Shown here piece after piece: positions 34,029 through 43,323 of a stretch of 50,171 bases of DNA. Origin of the DNA: Streptomyces phaeoluteigriseus (lineage in GTDB: Bacteria; Actinomycetota; Actinomycetes; Streptomycetales; Streptomycetaceae). The notes under the pieces are model-generated. The model made no database searches, was not told where the DNA came from, and saw only the letters and a list, made by a program, of their open reading frames with translations. The stretch covers positions 380,032 to 430,202 of the forward strand of contig NZ_MPOH02000019.1 of the NCBI RefSeq assembly GCF_001896135.2. Direction: 5' to 3'. The position numbers were made by a program, and so were the translations under genes. How positions within the stretch are numbered: the first letter of the stretch is position 1; each line of letters begins with the position of its first letter.

Positions 34029-35188
34029 GTGAACGACCTCGCCCCGCTCCTCACCCCCGAGGGCCGCGCCCTCCTCGACGCCGTGCGCGGCACCGCCCCC
34101 GCCGACGAACTGGCCGTCGCCACCCGGCTGCGCCGCGAGCACCCCGCCGAGCTGGTCTCGGCGCGCTCGGGCAGGCCCGGCTGCGACAGCGGGCGGCGGC
34201 GAAGTTCGGGGCCGAGGACGCGGAGCGGATGTTCTTCACGCCCAACGGGGTCGAGCAGTCGACCCGGGCGAGTGTCGCCGGCCACCGGGCCGAGCGGATG
34301 AAGGCGCTCGGAGTGACCTCGGTCGCCGACCTGTGCTGCGGGATCGGCGGCGACGCGATCGCGCTCGCGCGCGCGGGCATCAGGGTCCTCGCCGTCGACC
34401 GCGATCCGCTGACGGCGGCGGTGGCCCGGACCAACGCCGAGGCGCTGGGGCTCGCCGGCCTCATCGACGTACGGGAGGCGGATGTCACGGAGGTCGACAC
34501 GGGCGGGTACGACGCCGTGTTCGTCGATCCGGCGCGGCGGGGCGGGCGGGGGCGGATCTTCGATCCCGAGGCCTACTCGCCGCCGCTCTCGTGGGCGATC
34601 GGGGCGGCGCTGAAGGCTCCGCACGGGGCGTTGAAGGTCGCGCCCGGCATCCCGCACGACGTCGTCCCCGCCGGGGCCGAGGCCGAGTGGATCTCCGACG
34701 GCGGGGAGGTGAAGGAGGCCGTGCTGTGGTTCGGCACGGAGCCGGGGGCCGTGCGCGCCACCCTCCTCCCCGGCCCGCGCACCCTGCTCGGCACCGGTCT
34801 GCCCGACCCGCAGGTCCGGCCGGTCGGGCGCTATCTGTACGAGCCGGACGGTGCCGTCATCCGGGCCCACCTGGTCGCCGACGTCGCGCGGGACCTGGAC
34901 GGCGGGCTCGTCGACGAGACCATCGCCTACATCACGGCGGACACGCTCCGGCCGACGCCGTACGCCACGGCCTACGAGATCACCGACCGGCTGCCCTTCA
35001 ACGTGAAGAAGCTGAAGGCGCTGCTGCGGGAGCGCGGGGTGGGCATCCTGACCGTGAAGAAGCGCGGCTCGGCGGTGGAGCCGGAGGAGCTGCGCAAGAA
35101 GGTCAAGCCGCAGGGGCCGCACTCGGCGACCGTGTTCCTCACCCGGGTCGCCGGGGCGCCCACGATGCTCGTCGGTCACCCGGCCTGA
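34029..35188 (+). CDS. Class I SAM methyltransferase with THUMP-like C-terminus (one frameshift)
   Basis: S-adenosylmethionine-dependent methyltransferase: motif I DLCCGIGGDAIALARAG, acidic VDRDPLT, FVDPARRGGRG (motif IV-like DPAR), and a C-terminal THUMP-like domain (EITDRLPFNVKKLKALLRERGVG). That architecture suggests an RNA target, but none is proven. N-terminal NDLAPLLTPEGRALLDAVR is in a different frame from AALGQARLRQRAAAKFG; one base missing near 34162 restores 386 residues. The GTG start lacks a clear ribosome site. The 3' end overlaps the convergent sigma factor by 13 bp. Confidence 0.82.
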
Positions 35189-36443
35189 GCGGCCCGGCGC
35201 AGCAGCAGTCCCCGTTCGCGTTCGTTGCCGGTCAGCCGCGCGGCCCGCTCGAACTCCGCGCGCGCCTCCGCCGCGCGGCCCAGGCGCTGGAGCAGGTCGC
35301 CGCGGACGCTCGGGAGCAGGTGGTAGTCGCGCAGGGCCGGTTCGGCGGCGAGGGTGTCGACGATCCGCAGGGCCGGCTCCGGACCGTCGACCATGGACAC
35401 GGCGACCGCGCGGTTGAGTTCGACGACCGGGGACGGGACGCGGACGGCGAGGAGGCCGTAGAGGGCCGCGATGGCACGCCAGTCGGTGTCCTCGTAGCGG
35501 TACGCGTGCGCGTGGCAGGCGGCGATGGCGGCCTGGAGGACGTAGGGGCCGGGCGCGCCGGTGGCCACCGCCTCCGCGCGGCCGAGGGCGGTGATGCCGC
35601 GGGAGACGAGCATGCGGTTCCAGCGGCGGCGGTTCTGGTCCTTCAGGAGGACGGGCGTGCCGTCGGGGGCGGTGCGGGCGGCCGTGCGGGAGGACTGGAA
35701 CTCCAGCAGCGCGGCCAGGCCGTGCACCTCGGGCTCCTTCGGCATCAGGGCGGCCAGCAGGCGGGCCAGCCGCAGGGCGTCCTCGCACAGGCCGGGCCGC
35801 AGCCAGTCGTCGCCCGCGGTGGCCGCGTACCCCTCGTTGAAGATCAGGTAGATGACCTCCAGGACGACTCGAGCCGGGCCTCCCGGTCGGGTCCACAGGG
35901 CACCTCGAAGGCGACGTTCTTCCTGGCCAGGGTGCGTTTGGCGCGGACGATGCGCTGGGCGACCGTCGGTTCGGGGACGAGGTGGGCGCGGGCGATCTCG
36001 GCCGTGGTGAGGCCGCCGAGCAGCCGCAGGGTGAGGGCGATGCGGGCCTCGGCGGACAGCACCGGGTGGCAGGAGGTGAAGACGAGGCGGAGCAGGTCGT
36101 CGTCGATGTCCTCGGGGTCGGAGGGCTCGGGCGCGGGCGTGGTCGTCTCGAGGTTCCGGCCGATCTCCGCCAGCTTGCGGGCGTACGTCTCCCGGCGGCG
36201 GACCAGGTCGACGGCGCGGTGCCTGGCGGTGGCGGTGAGCCAGGCGCCGGGGTTGTCGGGGACGCCCTCGCGGGGCCACCGTTCCAGGGCGGCGACGAGG
36301 GCGTCCTGCGCCAGTTCCTCGGCGATGCCGACGTCCCGGACGATCCGGGCGACGGCGGCGACGACGCGGGGCGACTCCAGGCGGAAGACGGTTTCGATGG
36401 CGGCCGTGGCGCTGGGAGGGCCGACCGCGGGCTGTTGGTCCAC
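35176..36443 (-). CDS. ECF42-type sigma factor (one frameshift)
   Basis: Sigma factor with region 2 (VFRLESPRVVAAVARIVRD, AEELAQDALVAALERWP), region 4 (LSAEARIALTLRLLGGLTTAEIARAHLVPEPTVAQRIVRAKRTL), and a long C-terminal TPR-like domain of about 200 residues (IYLIFNEGYAAT...WRAIAALYGLLAVRVPSPVVELNRAVA). That extension is the hallmark of ECF42, which is linked to DGPF (YCII-related) proteins, one of which lies directly upstream. One base is missing near 35870 (between EARL and VVLEVIYL); adding it gives 422 residues. GTG 36443 is chosen because the sequence becomes family-like there. Confidence 0.87.
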
Positions 36444-36529
36444 AGCCCACCATCGAACACCCTGCCGGGGTCGCGGGGAAGGAACCACAGCCCTCCCCGC
36501 CCCCGGACGTCCCCGATCCGGAACCGGGA

Positions 36530-36887
36530 TCAGCCCTCCCCGACTCTCCCGGACCTCCAGGGTCAGGGTCCAGTCGTCGCCGTGGACCTTCAGGAAGCGC
36601 TTGGCCCATTCGAGCGCCTCGGCCTTGTCCTTGCACTGCATGATCGCGTAGCCGCCGACGACCTCCTTGGTCTCGGTGAAGGGGCCGTCGGTGAAGGAGA
36701 CCTCGCCGCCCCTGAGGTGGGCGCGGGTGCCCTGCGCGGAAGGCAGCAGGCCGGCGGTGTCGAGCATGACGCCGGCCTTGGTGATCTCCTCCAGCAGCTC
36801 GCCCATCCGCTGCATCAGCTCGGGGCTGGGGCCCTCGGCCGGCACGTTCGACTCGTCGATCCTCACCAGGGACAGGTAGCGGGGCAC
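36530..36887 (-). CDS. DGPF / YCII-related protein, ECF42 partner
   Basis: About 118 residues: PRYLSLVRIDESNVP, FTDGPFTETKEVVGGYAIMQCKDKAEALEWAKRFLKVHGDDW, LEVRES. The DGPF signature is intact. Such proteins accompany ECF42 sigma factors; their biochemical role is unclear. GTG 36887 has GAGGAG five bases upstream. As given, the frame does not stop after LEVRES but runs on into the sigma factor; a shift by one base near 36545 would give a TGA at 36530 and the usual length. I list it as separate, while a true fusion cannot be excluded. Confidence 0.75.
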
Positions 36888-37020
36888 GGTGACTCCTCGG
36901 GTGGTGCGGGGGCCGGGCTCCTCCCGGCCTCTCACCCATGCGTCGAACGGGGAGCGGCCGGATCGACACCCTCGCCGGAGATCTTCGGAATCTTTTCGGA
37001 CGGCCCGCTCGCGTGCCGGA

Positions 37021-38118
37021 TCAGGCCCGCCGGAGCGACTCCCACAGCTCGCTCGCCTCGGGCTCGTCGGGCACGACCCGGTTGCGGTCCGAGGGCGCGG
37101 GCAGCACCGGCAGGGTGACGGTGGTGACGTTCGCGGCGGACAGGTCCTTCAGGCTCTGGCCGAGTTCCATCAGCTGGGCGAGGGAGTCGAGGCCGGTGTC
37201 GGTGGTGAGGCTTCCGGTGACCGCGTCGGCGACCCGGTAGAGCCGGGTGGGGCTGGTCAGCAGGTCGGTCGCGGCGATCTGCTCCAGCAGGGCTTTCACC
37301 AGGGTCTGCTGGAGGCCGATGCGCCCGAGGTCGCTGCCGTCGCCGATGCCGTGCCGGGTGCGGGCGAGGGCGAGGGCCCGCGTGCCGTCGAGATGGTGGG
37401 TGCCGGCGGCGAGGCTCAGGTGGCTGTCCTCGTCCTCGATGTCCTCGGTGGTGGTGACGGTGACCCCGCCGAGCGCGTCCACGAGCTTCGCGAAGCCGGC
37501 GAAGTCGACCTCGACGAAGTGGTCCATGCGGACGTTTGTGAGGGACTCGACGGTCTTCACCGCGCAGACCGGGCCGCCGAGCGCGTAGGCGCTGTTGAAC
37601 ATCGCGCCGTGGGAGACCTCCGTCGAGCCGCCGGAGGGCAGCGGGCAGGAGGGGCGGGTGACGAGGGTGTCGCGCGGGATGCTGACCACGGTGGCGCTGG
37701 TGCGGCCGGCGTCGATGTGCACGACCATCGCGGTGTCGGAGCGGGCCCCGGAGCTGTCGCCGCCGCCGAGCTGCCGGTTCTCCTCGCCGCTGCGCGAGTC
37801 CGAGCCGAGGACCAGGATGTTGACGGCCCCGGTGGGCAGCGGGGCGGCGGTGGCGGTGCCGGACGGGGACGGGGTGGTGACCGCGCGGGGCGGGCGGTTG
37901 TCGCCGAGTGCGCTGTCGACGTCGACGCCGCGGATGTTGTCGTTCAGCTGCCAGTAGACCCCACCCGCCGCCGCCACGCCCAGCACCAGGGTGCCGGCCA
38001 GGGTGAGGCCGACGGCCTTGAGCGTTCTGGACCGCCGGCCCCGCTGTCTTTCCTCGTAGCCGTCTCCGTGCCCGTCTCCGGGCTTGCGCCCGCGCCCGCT
38101 CGCGTCGTGTCCCGTCAC
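37021..38118 (-). CDS. LytR-CpsA-Psr family cell-wall ligase
   Basis: 365-residue LCP protein that transfers glycopolymers (teichoic acid, teichulosonic acid or arabinogalactan-like) from a lipid carrier to peptidoglycan. A basic cytosolic start is followed by one membrane helix (about 33-55). The outer LCP domain has LVLGSDSRSG, RSDTAMVVHIDA, VVSIPRDTLV, DHFVEVDFAGF, LDGTRALALARTRHG and DLGRIGLQQTL, including the Asp and Arg residues that hold the lipid phosphate. GTG 38118 has no clear ribosome site, and a CATAAT -10-like box ends about 20 bases upstream, so the message may be nearly leaderless. Confidence 0.93.
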   Translation of the reverse strand: MTGHDASGRGRKPGDGHGDGYEERQRGRRSRTLKAVGLTLAGTLVLGVAAAGGVYWQLNDNIRGVDVDSALGDNRPPRAVTTPSPSGTATAAPLPTGAVNILVLGSDSRSGEENRQLGGGDSSGARSDTAMVVHIDAGRTSATVVSIPRDTLVTRPSCPLPSGGSTEVSHGAMFNSAYALGGPVCAVKTVESLTNVRMDHFVEVDFAGFAKLVDALGGVTVTTTEDIEDEDSHLSLAAGTHHLDGTRALALARTRHGIGDGSDLGRIGLQQTLVKALLEQIAATDLLTSPTRLYRVADAVTGSLTTDTGLDSLAQLMELGQSLKDLSAANVTTVTLPVLPAPSDRNRVVPDEPEASELWESLRRA

Positions 38119-38229
38119 GGAAGGAACGTACGTCCGAATTATGAGCGGACTGTTAGGAACGGCGGCCCGAGCGGGATTTCTTCGGAGAATCTCACGGTCG
38201 GCGAGTCACCGGCGCCCCTTTGCCCCCGC

Positions 38230-39699
38230 TCACCCCAGGGTCACCGCGGGCACCGGATTGCTGCCGCTCCACGAGCCGTTGAACCCGAAGGTGACCGAAC
38301 CGCCGTCGGGAACCGTCCCGTTGTACGAGGCGTTGGAACAGGTGACGGTCGCCCCCGTCTGCGCGCAGGTCCCGTTCCAGGCCTGCGTGATCCGCTGCCC
38401 CGCACCGAAGTTCCAGCTCGCCCTCCACGACGACAGCGCCGCCCCCGAGCAGGCGATCCTCACCTGCCCGGTGAAGCCGGTGTTCCACTGACTGGTGACG
38501 CTGTAGGCCGCCGTGCAGGCACCCGTGGGCGGCTCGGTCGTGGTCCCGCCAAGCGCTTCGACGATCGCGCGGTACGCCGGTTTCGGCGCGTAGTTCTCGT
38601 CGTACGGCGTCGCCGCGCCCTGCCCCGGGAAGGTGTCCGGGATCCAGGAGTCGGAGTCGGTGAAGCCCCACACGGTGACGCCCGTGCAGCGGGTCACCGC
38701 CAGGCAGGCGCTCATGACGGCCTTGTAGTCGGCGGCCTGCTGGGTGAGCTTGGCGCTGTCCGAGGGCAGTTGCATCCGGATGTCCAGCTCGGTGATGGCC
38801 ACGTCCACGCCGAGGTCGGCGAAGCGCTGGATGTTCTGCTGGAGGGTGGCCGGCACCTGACCGACGATCAGGTGGGCCTGGAGGCCGACCCCGTCGATCG
38901 GGACGCCCCGCTCCTTCAGCGACTTCACCAGGTTGTACAGGGCGGTGGACTTCGCGTTGACGCCCTCGACGTTGTAGTCGTTGATGTACAGCTTCGCGGC
39001 CGGGTCGGCGGCCCGTGCCCAGGTGAGGGCGCTGGCGATGTAGTCGGCGCCGAGGCCGTCGTACCAGAGGGTCGGGCGGTAGGTGCCGTCCTCGTCGAAG
39101 GGCTCGTTGACGACGTCCCACGCGGCGACGCGGCCCTGGTAGCGCCCGACCTCGGTGTTGATGTGGTTCTGCAGGAGCGTGCCGAGCTGGGCGGGCGTCC
39201 AGCTGCCGTTGGCCAGCCAGTCGGGGTTCTGGCTGTGCCAGACCAGGGTGTGGCCGCGCACCTCCTGGCCGTGGGCCTCGGCGAAGTTCACGATCCGGTC
39301 GGCCTCGGCCCAGTCGAAGGTGCCCTGGGTGGGCTCGACCGAGCCCCATTTCATGGCGTTGCCCGGGGTGAGCCAGTTGAACTCCCGGCCGGCGATGTCT
39401 CCGTAGGTGCCGGTGAGCTTGGAGCCGGTGACCGCCGTGCCCATGACCTTGCCCTTGGCCGCGGCGAGGTCGCGCAGCGGTGTGTCGGCGGCGTGGGCGG
39501 TGGTTGCTCCGGCGGTGATCAGCGCGCCGACGGTGGCCACCCCGGCGAGCAGGGCGGCGAGCCGGGCGCGGAACGAGGTACCGGACGCTCCCGTGGCCGG
39601 ACCCGGGGGTGCCGTGGACGGACGGGACGGTGTCGCTGCCGCACTGGACGGTGTCCCTGCCGTACCGGAGGGTGTCGTTGAGGTACTGGAGGTTCTCAT
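38230..39699 (-). CDS. Secreted endo-1,4-beta-xylanase, GH10 with CBM2
   Basis: 489 residues. The signal peptide begins late: about 40 Ser/Thr/Pro residues precede RARLAALLAGVATVGALITAG and a cut after AHA. The GH10 barrel has GNAMKW, HTLVWHSQNPDW, acid/base Glu in WDVVNEPF, nucleophile Glu in ITELDIR and WGFTDSDSW. A short linker leads to a CBM2 (CTAAYSVTSQWNTGFTGQV...VTFGFNGSW) that binds cellulose or xylan; its conserved Trp and the Cys pair are present. It cuts internal xylan bonds outside the cell. The start has GGAGG at good spacing. The promoter and palindromic operators lie just upstream; a LacI regulator precedes it. Confidence 0.95.
   Translation of the reverse strand: MRTSSTSTTPSGTAGTPSSAAATPSRPSTAPPGPATGASGTSFRARLAALLAGVATVGALITAGATTAHAADTPLRDLAAAKGKVMGTAVTGSKLTGTYGDIAGREFNWLTPGNAMKWGSVEPTQGTFDWAEADRIVNFAEAHGQEVRGHTLVWHSQNPDWLANGSWTPAQLGTLLQNHINTEVGRYQGRVAAWDVVNEPFDEDGTYRPTLWYDGLGADYIASALTWARAADPAAKLYINDYNVEGVNAKSTALYNLVKSLKERGVPIDGVGLQAHLIVGQVPATLQQNIQRFADLGVDVAITELDIRMQLPSDSAKLTQQAADYKAVMSACLAVTRCTGVTVWGFTDSDSWIPDTFPGQGAATPYDENYAPKPAYRAIVEALGGTTTEPPTGACTAAYSVTSQWNTGFTGQVRIACSGAALSSWRASWNFGAGQRITQAWNGTCAQTGATVTCSNASYNGTVPDGGSVTFGFNGSWSGSNPVPAVTLG
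39629..39691. repeat. Three 21-bp imperfect repeats inside the xylanase start
   Basis: Three tandem 21-bp units of the type ACGGTGTCGCTGCCG, in frame, giving 7-residue units ending in TPSG, TPSS and TPSR at the extreme N-terminus of the xylanase, before its signal peptide. In-frame slippage is likely. Confidence 0.6.
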
Positions 39700-39711
39700 T
39701 GCGGGCGCCTC

Positions 39712-39734
39712 CGAAAGTTTCGGTTGTGCAACCG
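39712..39734. promoter_or_regulatory. Xylanase operators: two overlapping palindromes
   Basis: CGAAAGTTTCG at 39712-39722 is an 11-bp palindrome identical to the element I recall from promoters of Streptomyces xylanase genes. It overlaps CGGTTG-TG-CAACCG at 39721-39734. Both lie between the -10 box and the ribosome site, a place where a LacI-type repressor would block transcription. Confidence 0.8.
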
Positions 39735-39748
39735 ATTGACTTCGGAGG

Positions 39749-39777
39749 AGTGTGGGGGCGTCATCCCCACCCGTCAA
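39749..39777 (-). promoter_or_regulatory. Xylanase promoter
   Basis: On the minus strand TTGACG (39777-39772), a 17-base spacer, and CACACT (39754-39749). A good -35 and a weak -10, typical of regulated vegetative promoters. It begins a few bases after the restored LacI stop at 39782. Confidence 0.6.
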
Positions 39778-39781
39778 TACG

Positions 39782-40853
39782 TCAACTTCCGGCCAGGGGC
39801 GGCGCTCCGGTACTCGCCCGCACCACCAGGCTGGTCGCCAGCTCCACCCGGGTCGCCGTGGGCGCCTCGTCGGCCGCCCCAGCTCCAGCACCAGCCGGGC
39901 CGCCGCCTCGGCCATCTCGGTCAGCGGCTGCCGTACGGTCGTCAGGCGGGCGCGACCCAGCGGGCCACCGGCAGATCGTCGAAGCCGACCACGCTCACGT
40001 CCTCGGGGATGCGCAGCCCCAGTTCACGGGCGGCCTCGTAGAGGCCGAGCGCCTGGAGGTCGTTGCCGGCGAACACGGCCGTGGGCCGGTCGGGGCGGGC
40101 GAGGAGTTCGCGGCCGAGCCGGTAGCCGGTCTCGTGGTGGAAGTCGCCGGTCCTGACCATCTCGGGGTCGACCGGCAGCCCGGCCGTCTCCAGGGCCGCG
40201 CGGTAGCCGTCGAGCCGGGCCCGGCTGCACATCATCTGCGGGGGTCCGCTGATCGCCCCGATCCGCCGGTGGCCCAGTTCGACCAGGTGCCGGGTGGCGG
40301 CCAGGCCGCCCTGCCAGTTGGTGGCACCGATGGAGGGCACGTCGGCGCCGGGGTCGCCCGCCGGGTCCATCACCACGAACGGGATGGAGCGGCTGGTCAG
40401 CAGCGCCCGCTGGGACTCGTCGAGCCCGGACAGCACGAGCACCACGCCGTGCGGGCGGCGGGCGGCGACCTGGTCGGCCCAGGTCCGTCCGGGGGTGAGC
40501 CGCCCGGCGCTCTCGCTGAGCACCACGCTCAGCCCGGCGTCCCGCGCGACGTTCTCCACGCCCCGGATGACCTCCATCGCCCAGGCGCTCTCCAGTTCGT
40601 GGAAGACCAGGTCGATCAGGGGCGAGCGGGTCGCCTCGGCCCGGCGGCGCCGGTAGCCGTGGGCGCGCAGCAGCCCCTCGACACGGGTGCGGGTGGCGGG
40701 GGCGACGTCGGCGCGGCCGTTGAGGACCTTCGAAACAGTCGGCGCGGAGACGCCCGCCTCGCGCGCGATCTCCGCAAGGGTGGCCGTCTGTGCCGCCGGT
40801 CGCCGTGGCGGCCGGTCTTCCGTCCGCGTCTCAGCGGGCTCCGAGGGTGTCAT
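39782..40853 (-). CDS. LacI-family xylan regulator (two frameshifts)
   Basis: LacI/GalR repressor: helix-turn-helix TLAEIAREAGVSAPTVSKVLNGRADV near residue 25, then a periplasmic-binding-type effector domain (SPLIDLVFHELESAWAMEVIRGVE, FVVMDPAGDPG, PTAVFAGNDLQALGLYEAARELG, VSVVGFDDLP). Two bases are missing, near 39948 (VAPA-LTTVRQPLTEMAEAA) and near 39884 (LVLEL-AADEAPTATRVELATSLVVR); adding them gives 357 residues and a stop at 39782. The long form is normal for the family. Position between the xylanase and beta-xylosidase genes and matching operators suggest it is a BxlR/XynR-like repressor of xylan use, probably relieved by xylobiose or a related sugar. The effector is inference. Confidence 0.85.
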
Positions 40854-40881
40854 GGCGGCGATCGTATCCCCGCGCTCCCTC

Positions 40882-40910
40882 TTGACGAACCCAAGGGGAC
40901 GCCATAGGTT
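40882..40910 (+). promoter_or_regulatory. Beta-xylosidase promoter
   Basis: TTGACG (40882-40887), 17 bases, TAGGTT (40905-40910). A near-consensus vegetative promoter in the 142-bp divergent gap between the LacI gene and the GH3 gene, with start predicted near 40917. Confidence 0.75.
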
Positions 40911-40912
40911 CC

Positions 40913-40944
40913 CGGAACATTCGAAGTTAAGCTCGAAACATTCG
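40913..40944. promoter_or_regulatory. Direct pair of xylan operator-like sites
   Basis: CGGAACATTCG (40913-40923) and CGAAACATTCG (40934-40944), spaced 21 bases, two helical turns, at and just after the predicted start point. Both resemble the CGAAACTTTCG element upstream of the xylanase, so one LacI protein probably controls both genes and perhaps itself. Confidence 0.7.
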
Positions 40945-40995
40945 TTGTGGTTGGATTCCAGCTCTGGTGGCTCACCGACCTCTGACAGGAGTTTC

Positions 40996-43311
40996 ATGAC
41001 CACCGCCCCCTGGCGTGACCCCGCCCTGCCCGCCGTCGCCCGCGTCGACGACCTCCTCTCCCGGATGACCCTCGAGGAGAAGACCGCCCAGCTGTACGGC
41101 GTGTGGGTCGGCGCCGACACGGACGGCGACGGAGTCGCCCCGCACCAGCACGACATGACCGCCGGCTACTCCGCCGATGAATGGGACGAGCTGATCGGCA
41201 GGGGCCTCGGCCAGCTGACCCGCTCCTTCGGCACGGCCCCCGTGGACCCGGCGCTCGGCGCCCGCGCCCTGGCCCGTGCCCAGCGCCGGATCGTCGCCGC
41301 GGGCCGCTTCGGCATCCCCGCGGTGGCGCACGAGGAGTGCCTGGCCGGATTCACCGCCTGGCGCGCCACCGCCTACCCGGTCCCGCTCGCCTGGGGCGCC
41401 GCCTTCGACCCGCCGCTGGTCGAGGAGATGGCCCGGCGCATCGGCCACGACCTGCGCTCGGTCGGCGTCCACCAAGGCCTCGCACCCGTCCTGGACGTCG
41501 TACGCGATCCGCGCTGGGGCCGGGTCGAGGAGACCATCGGCGAGGACCCGTACCTGGTCGGAACGATCGGCGCGGCCTATGTGCGCGGCCTGGAGTCGGC
41601 CGGGATCGTCGCCACGCTCAAGCACTTCGCGGGCTACGCCTCCTCGGTGGGCGCGCGCAATCTGGCCCCCGTGCGGGCGGGCACCCGTGAGTTCGCGGAC
41701 GTGACCCTGCCGCCGTTCGAGATGGCGCTGCGCGAGGGCGGGGCCCGCTCGGTCATGGCCGCCTACACCGAACGCGACGGCGTCCCCGCCTCCGCCGACC
41801 CCGAACTGCTCACCCAGCTGCTGCGCGAGGACTGGGGCTTCACGGGCACGGTGGTCGCCGACTACTTCGGCATCGGCTTCCTCCAGACCCTGCACCGGGT
41901 GGCGGGCACCCCCGCCCAGGCCGCCCACCTGGCGCTGGAGGCGGGCATCGATGTCGAGCTGCCGACCGTGAAGTACTACGGCGACACGCTCAACGAGGCC
42001 GTCCGCGCGGGCGAGGTCCCCGAGAACCTGATCGACCGGGCCGCCCGCCGGGTGCTGCTCCAGAAGTGCGAGCTGGGCCTCCTGGACGAGGACTGGCGGC
42101 CGGAGACCCCGGAGACGGTCGACCTCGACTCGGCGGCGAACCGCGCGGTGGCCCGCCGGCTGGCCGAGGAGTCGGTGGTCCTGCTGGACAACCCCGACGG
42201 GCTGCTCCCCCTCTCCCCCGACACCCGGATCGCGGTCGTCGGCCCGAGGGCGGCGGACGCCCTGGCGATGCTCGGCTGCTACTCCTTCCCCTCCCACGTC
42301 CTCACCCACCTCCCCGGGGCCGAGCCAGGCATCGACATCCCGACGCTGCTGGAGTCGCTGCGCGCCGAACTCCCCGACGCCAAGGTCACGTTCGCCGAGG
42401 GCTGCCCGGTCTCCGACCCGGACACCACGGGCATCGAGGAGGCCGTCGCGCGGGCCGCGGAGGCGGACGTGTGCGTGGCGGTCCTGGGCGACCGGGCGGG
42501 CCTGTTCGGCCGGGGCACCTCGGGCGAGGGCTGCGACGTGGCGGACCTGCGACTGCCCGGTGTCCAGGGCGCGTTGCTGGACTCGCTGGTGGCGACGGGC
42601 GTCCCGGTGGTCCTGGTCCTGCTCACCGGCCGCCCCTACGCCCTCGGCCGCTGGCACGGCCGCCTGGGCGCCGTCGTCCAGGCCTTCTTCCCCGGCGAGG
42701 AGGGAGGTCCGGCGGTCGCGGGAGTGCTGTCGGGCCGCGTCAACCCCTCGGGCCGACTGCCCGTGAGCGTGCCCCAGGTGACGGGCGGCCAGCCGTGGAC
42801 CTACCTCCAGCCGCCCCTGGGCCTGGCCGGAGAGGTCAGCAACCTGGACCCGACCCCGCTGTACCCGTTCGGACACGGCCGCTCGTACACGACGTTCGCC
42901 TGGGAGGACGTCCACGGACCGGAGACCGGCCTCGGCACGGACGGCTCGTACGACCTCTCGCTGACCGTCCGCAACACCGGCGACCGGGCGGGCGCCGAGG
43001 TCGTCCAGCTCTACCTGCACGACCCGGTGGCCGGCGTGACCCGCCCCGACGTACGGCTGATCGGCTACCAGCGACTGGAGCTGCCCGCGGGCGGGTCGGC
43101 CCGGGTGACCTTCCACTTCCACACCGACCTGTCGGCCTTCACCGACCGCGGCGGGCGGCGCGTGGTGGAACCGGGCGACCTGGAACTGCGGCTCGGCACG
43201 TCCAGCGCGGACGTACGGCACACGGCACGGCTGAGCCTCACGGGGCCGGTACGGGTGCTGGGGCCGGACCGGCGGATGCGCTGCGAGACGCGGGTGTCGG
43301 AGCAGGCGTAG
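40996..43311 (+). CDS. GH3 beta-xylosidase / alpha-arabinofuranosidase
   Basis: 771-residue glycoside hydrolase family 3 enzyme. The N-terminal barrel has DDLLSRMTLEEKTAQLYG, VHQGLAPVLDVVRDPRWGRVEETIGEDP and KHFAGY; the nucleophile Asp is in TVVADYFGIG. Next come the alpha/beta sandwich (LAEESVVLLDNPDGLLPL) and a C-terminal fibronectin III-like domain (GAEVVQLYLHDPVAGVTRPDVRLIGYQRLEL). There is no signal peptide, so it should act in the cytosol on xylo-oligosaccharides brought in after xylanase action. ATG 40996 has AGGAG six bases upstream. It is divergent from the LacI gene with shared operator motifs. Confidence 0.93.
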   Translation: MTTAPWRDPALPAVARVDDLLSRMTLEEKTAQLYGVWVGADTDGDGVAPHQHDMTAGYSADEWDELIGRGLGQLTRSFGTAPVDPALGARALARAQRRIVAAGRFGIPAVAHEECLAGFTAWRATAYPVPLAWGAAFDPPLVEEMARRIGHDLRSVGVHQGLAPVLDVVRDPRWGRVEETIGEDPYLVGTIGAAYVRGLESAGIVATLKHFAGYASSVGARNLAPVRAGTREFADVTLPPFEMALREGGARSVMAAYTERDGVPASADPELLTQLLREDWGFTGTVVADYFGIGFLQTLHRVAGTPAQAAHLALEAGIDVELPTVKYYGDTLNEAVRAGEVPENLIDRAARRVLLQKCELGLLDEDWRPETPETVDLDSAANRAVARRLAEESVVLLDNPDGLLPLSPDTRIAVVGPRAADALAMLGCYSFPSHVLTHLPGAEPGIDIPTLLESLRAELPDAKVTFAEGCPVSDPDTTGIEEAVARAAEADVCVAVLGDRAGLFGRGTSGEGCDVADLRLPGVQGALLDSLVATGVPVVLVLLTGRPYALGRWHGRLGAVVQAFFPGEEGGPAVAGVLSGRVNPSGRLPVSVPQVTGGQPWTYLQPPLGLAGEVSNLDPTPLYPFGHGRSYTTFAWEDVHGPETGLGTDGSYDLSLTVRNTGDRAGAEVVQLYLHDPVAGVTRPDVRLIGYQRLELPAGGSARVTFHFHTDLSAFTDRGGRRVVEPGDLELRLGTSSADVRHTARLSLTGPVRVLGPDRRMRCETRVSEQA

Positions 43312-43323
43312 GGCGGCCCCGGC

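Noticed and set aside
32126..36460. Open frame of 1444 codons on the minus strand
   Set aside because: It crosses the two deacetylases, the methyltransferase and the sigma factor in a wrong frame. Composition is Arg/Pro/Ser-rich with no domain, as expected for shadow frames at over 70% GC.
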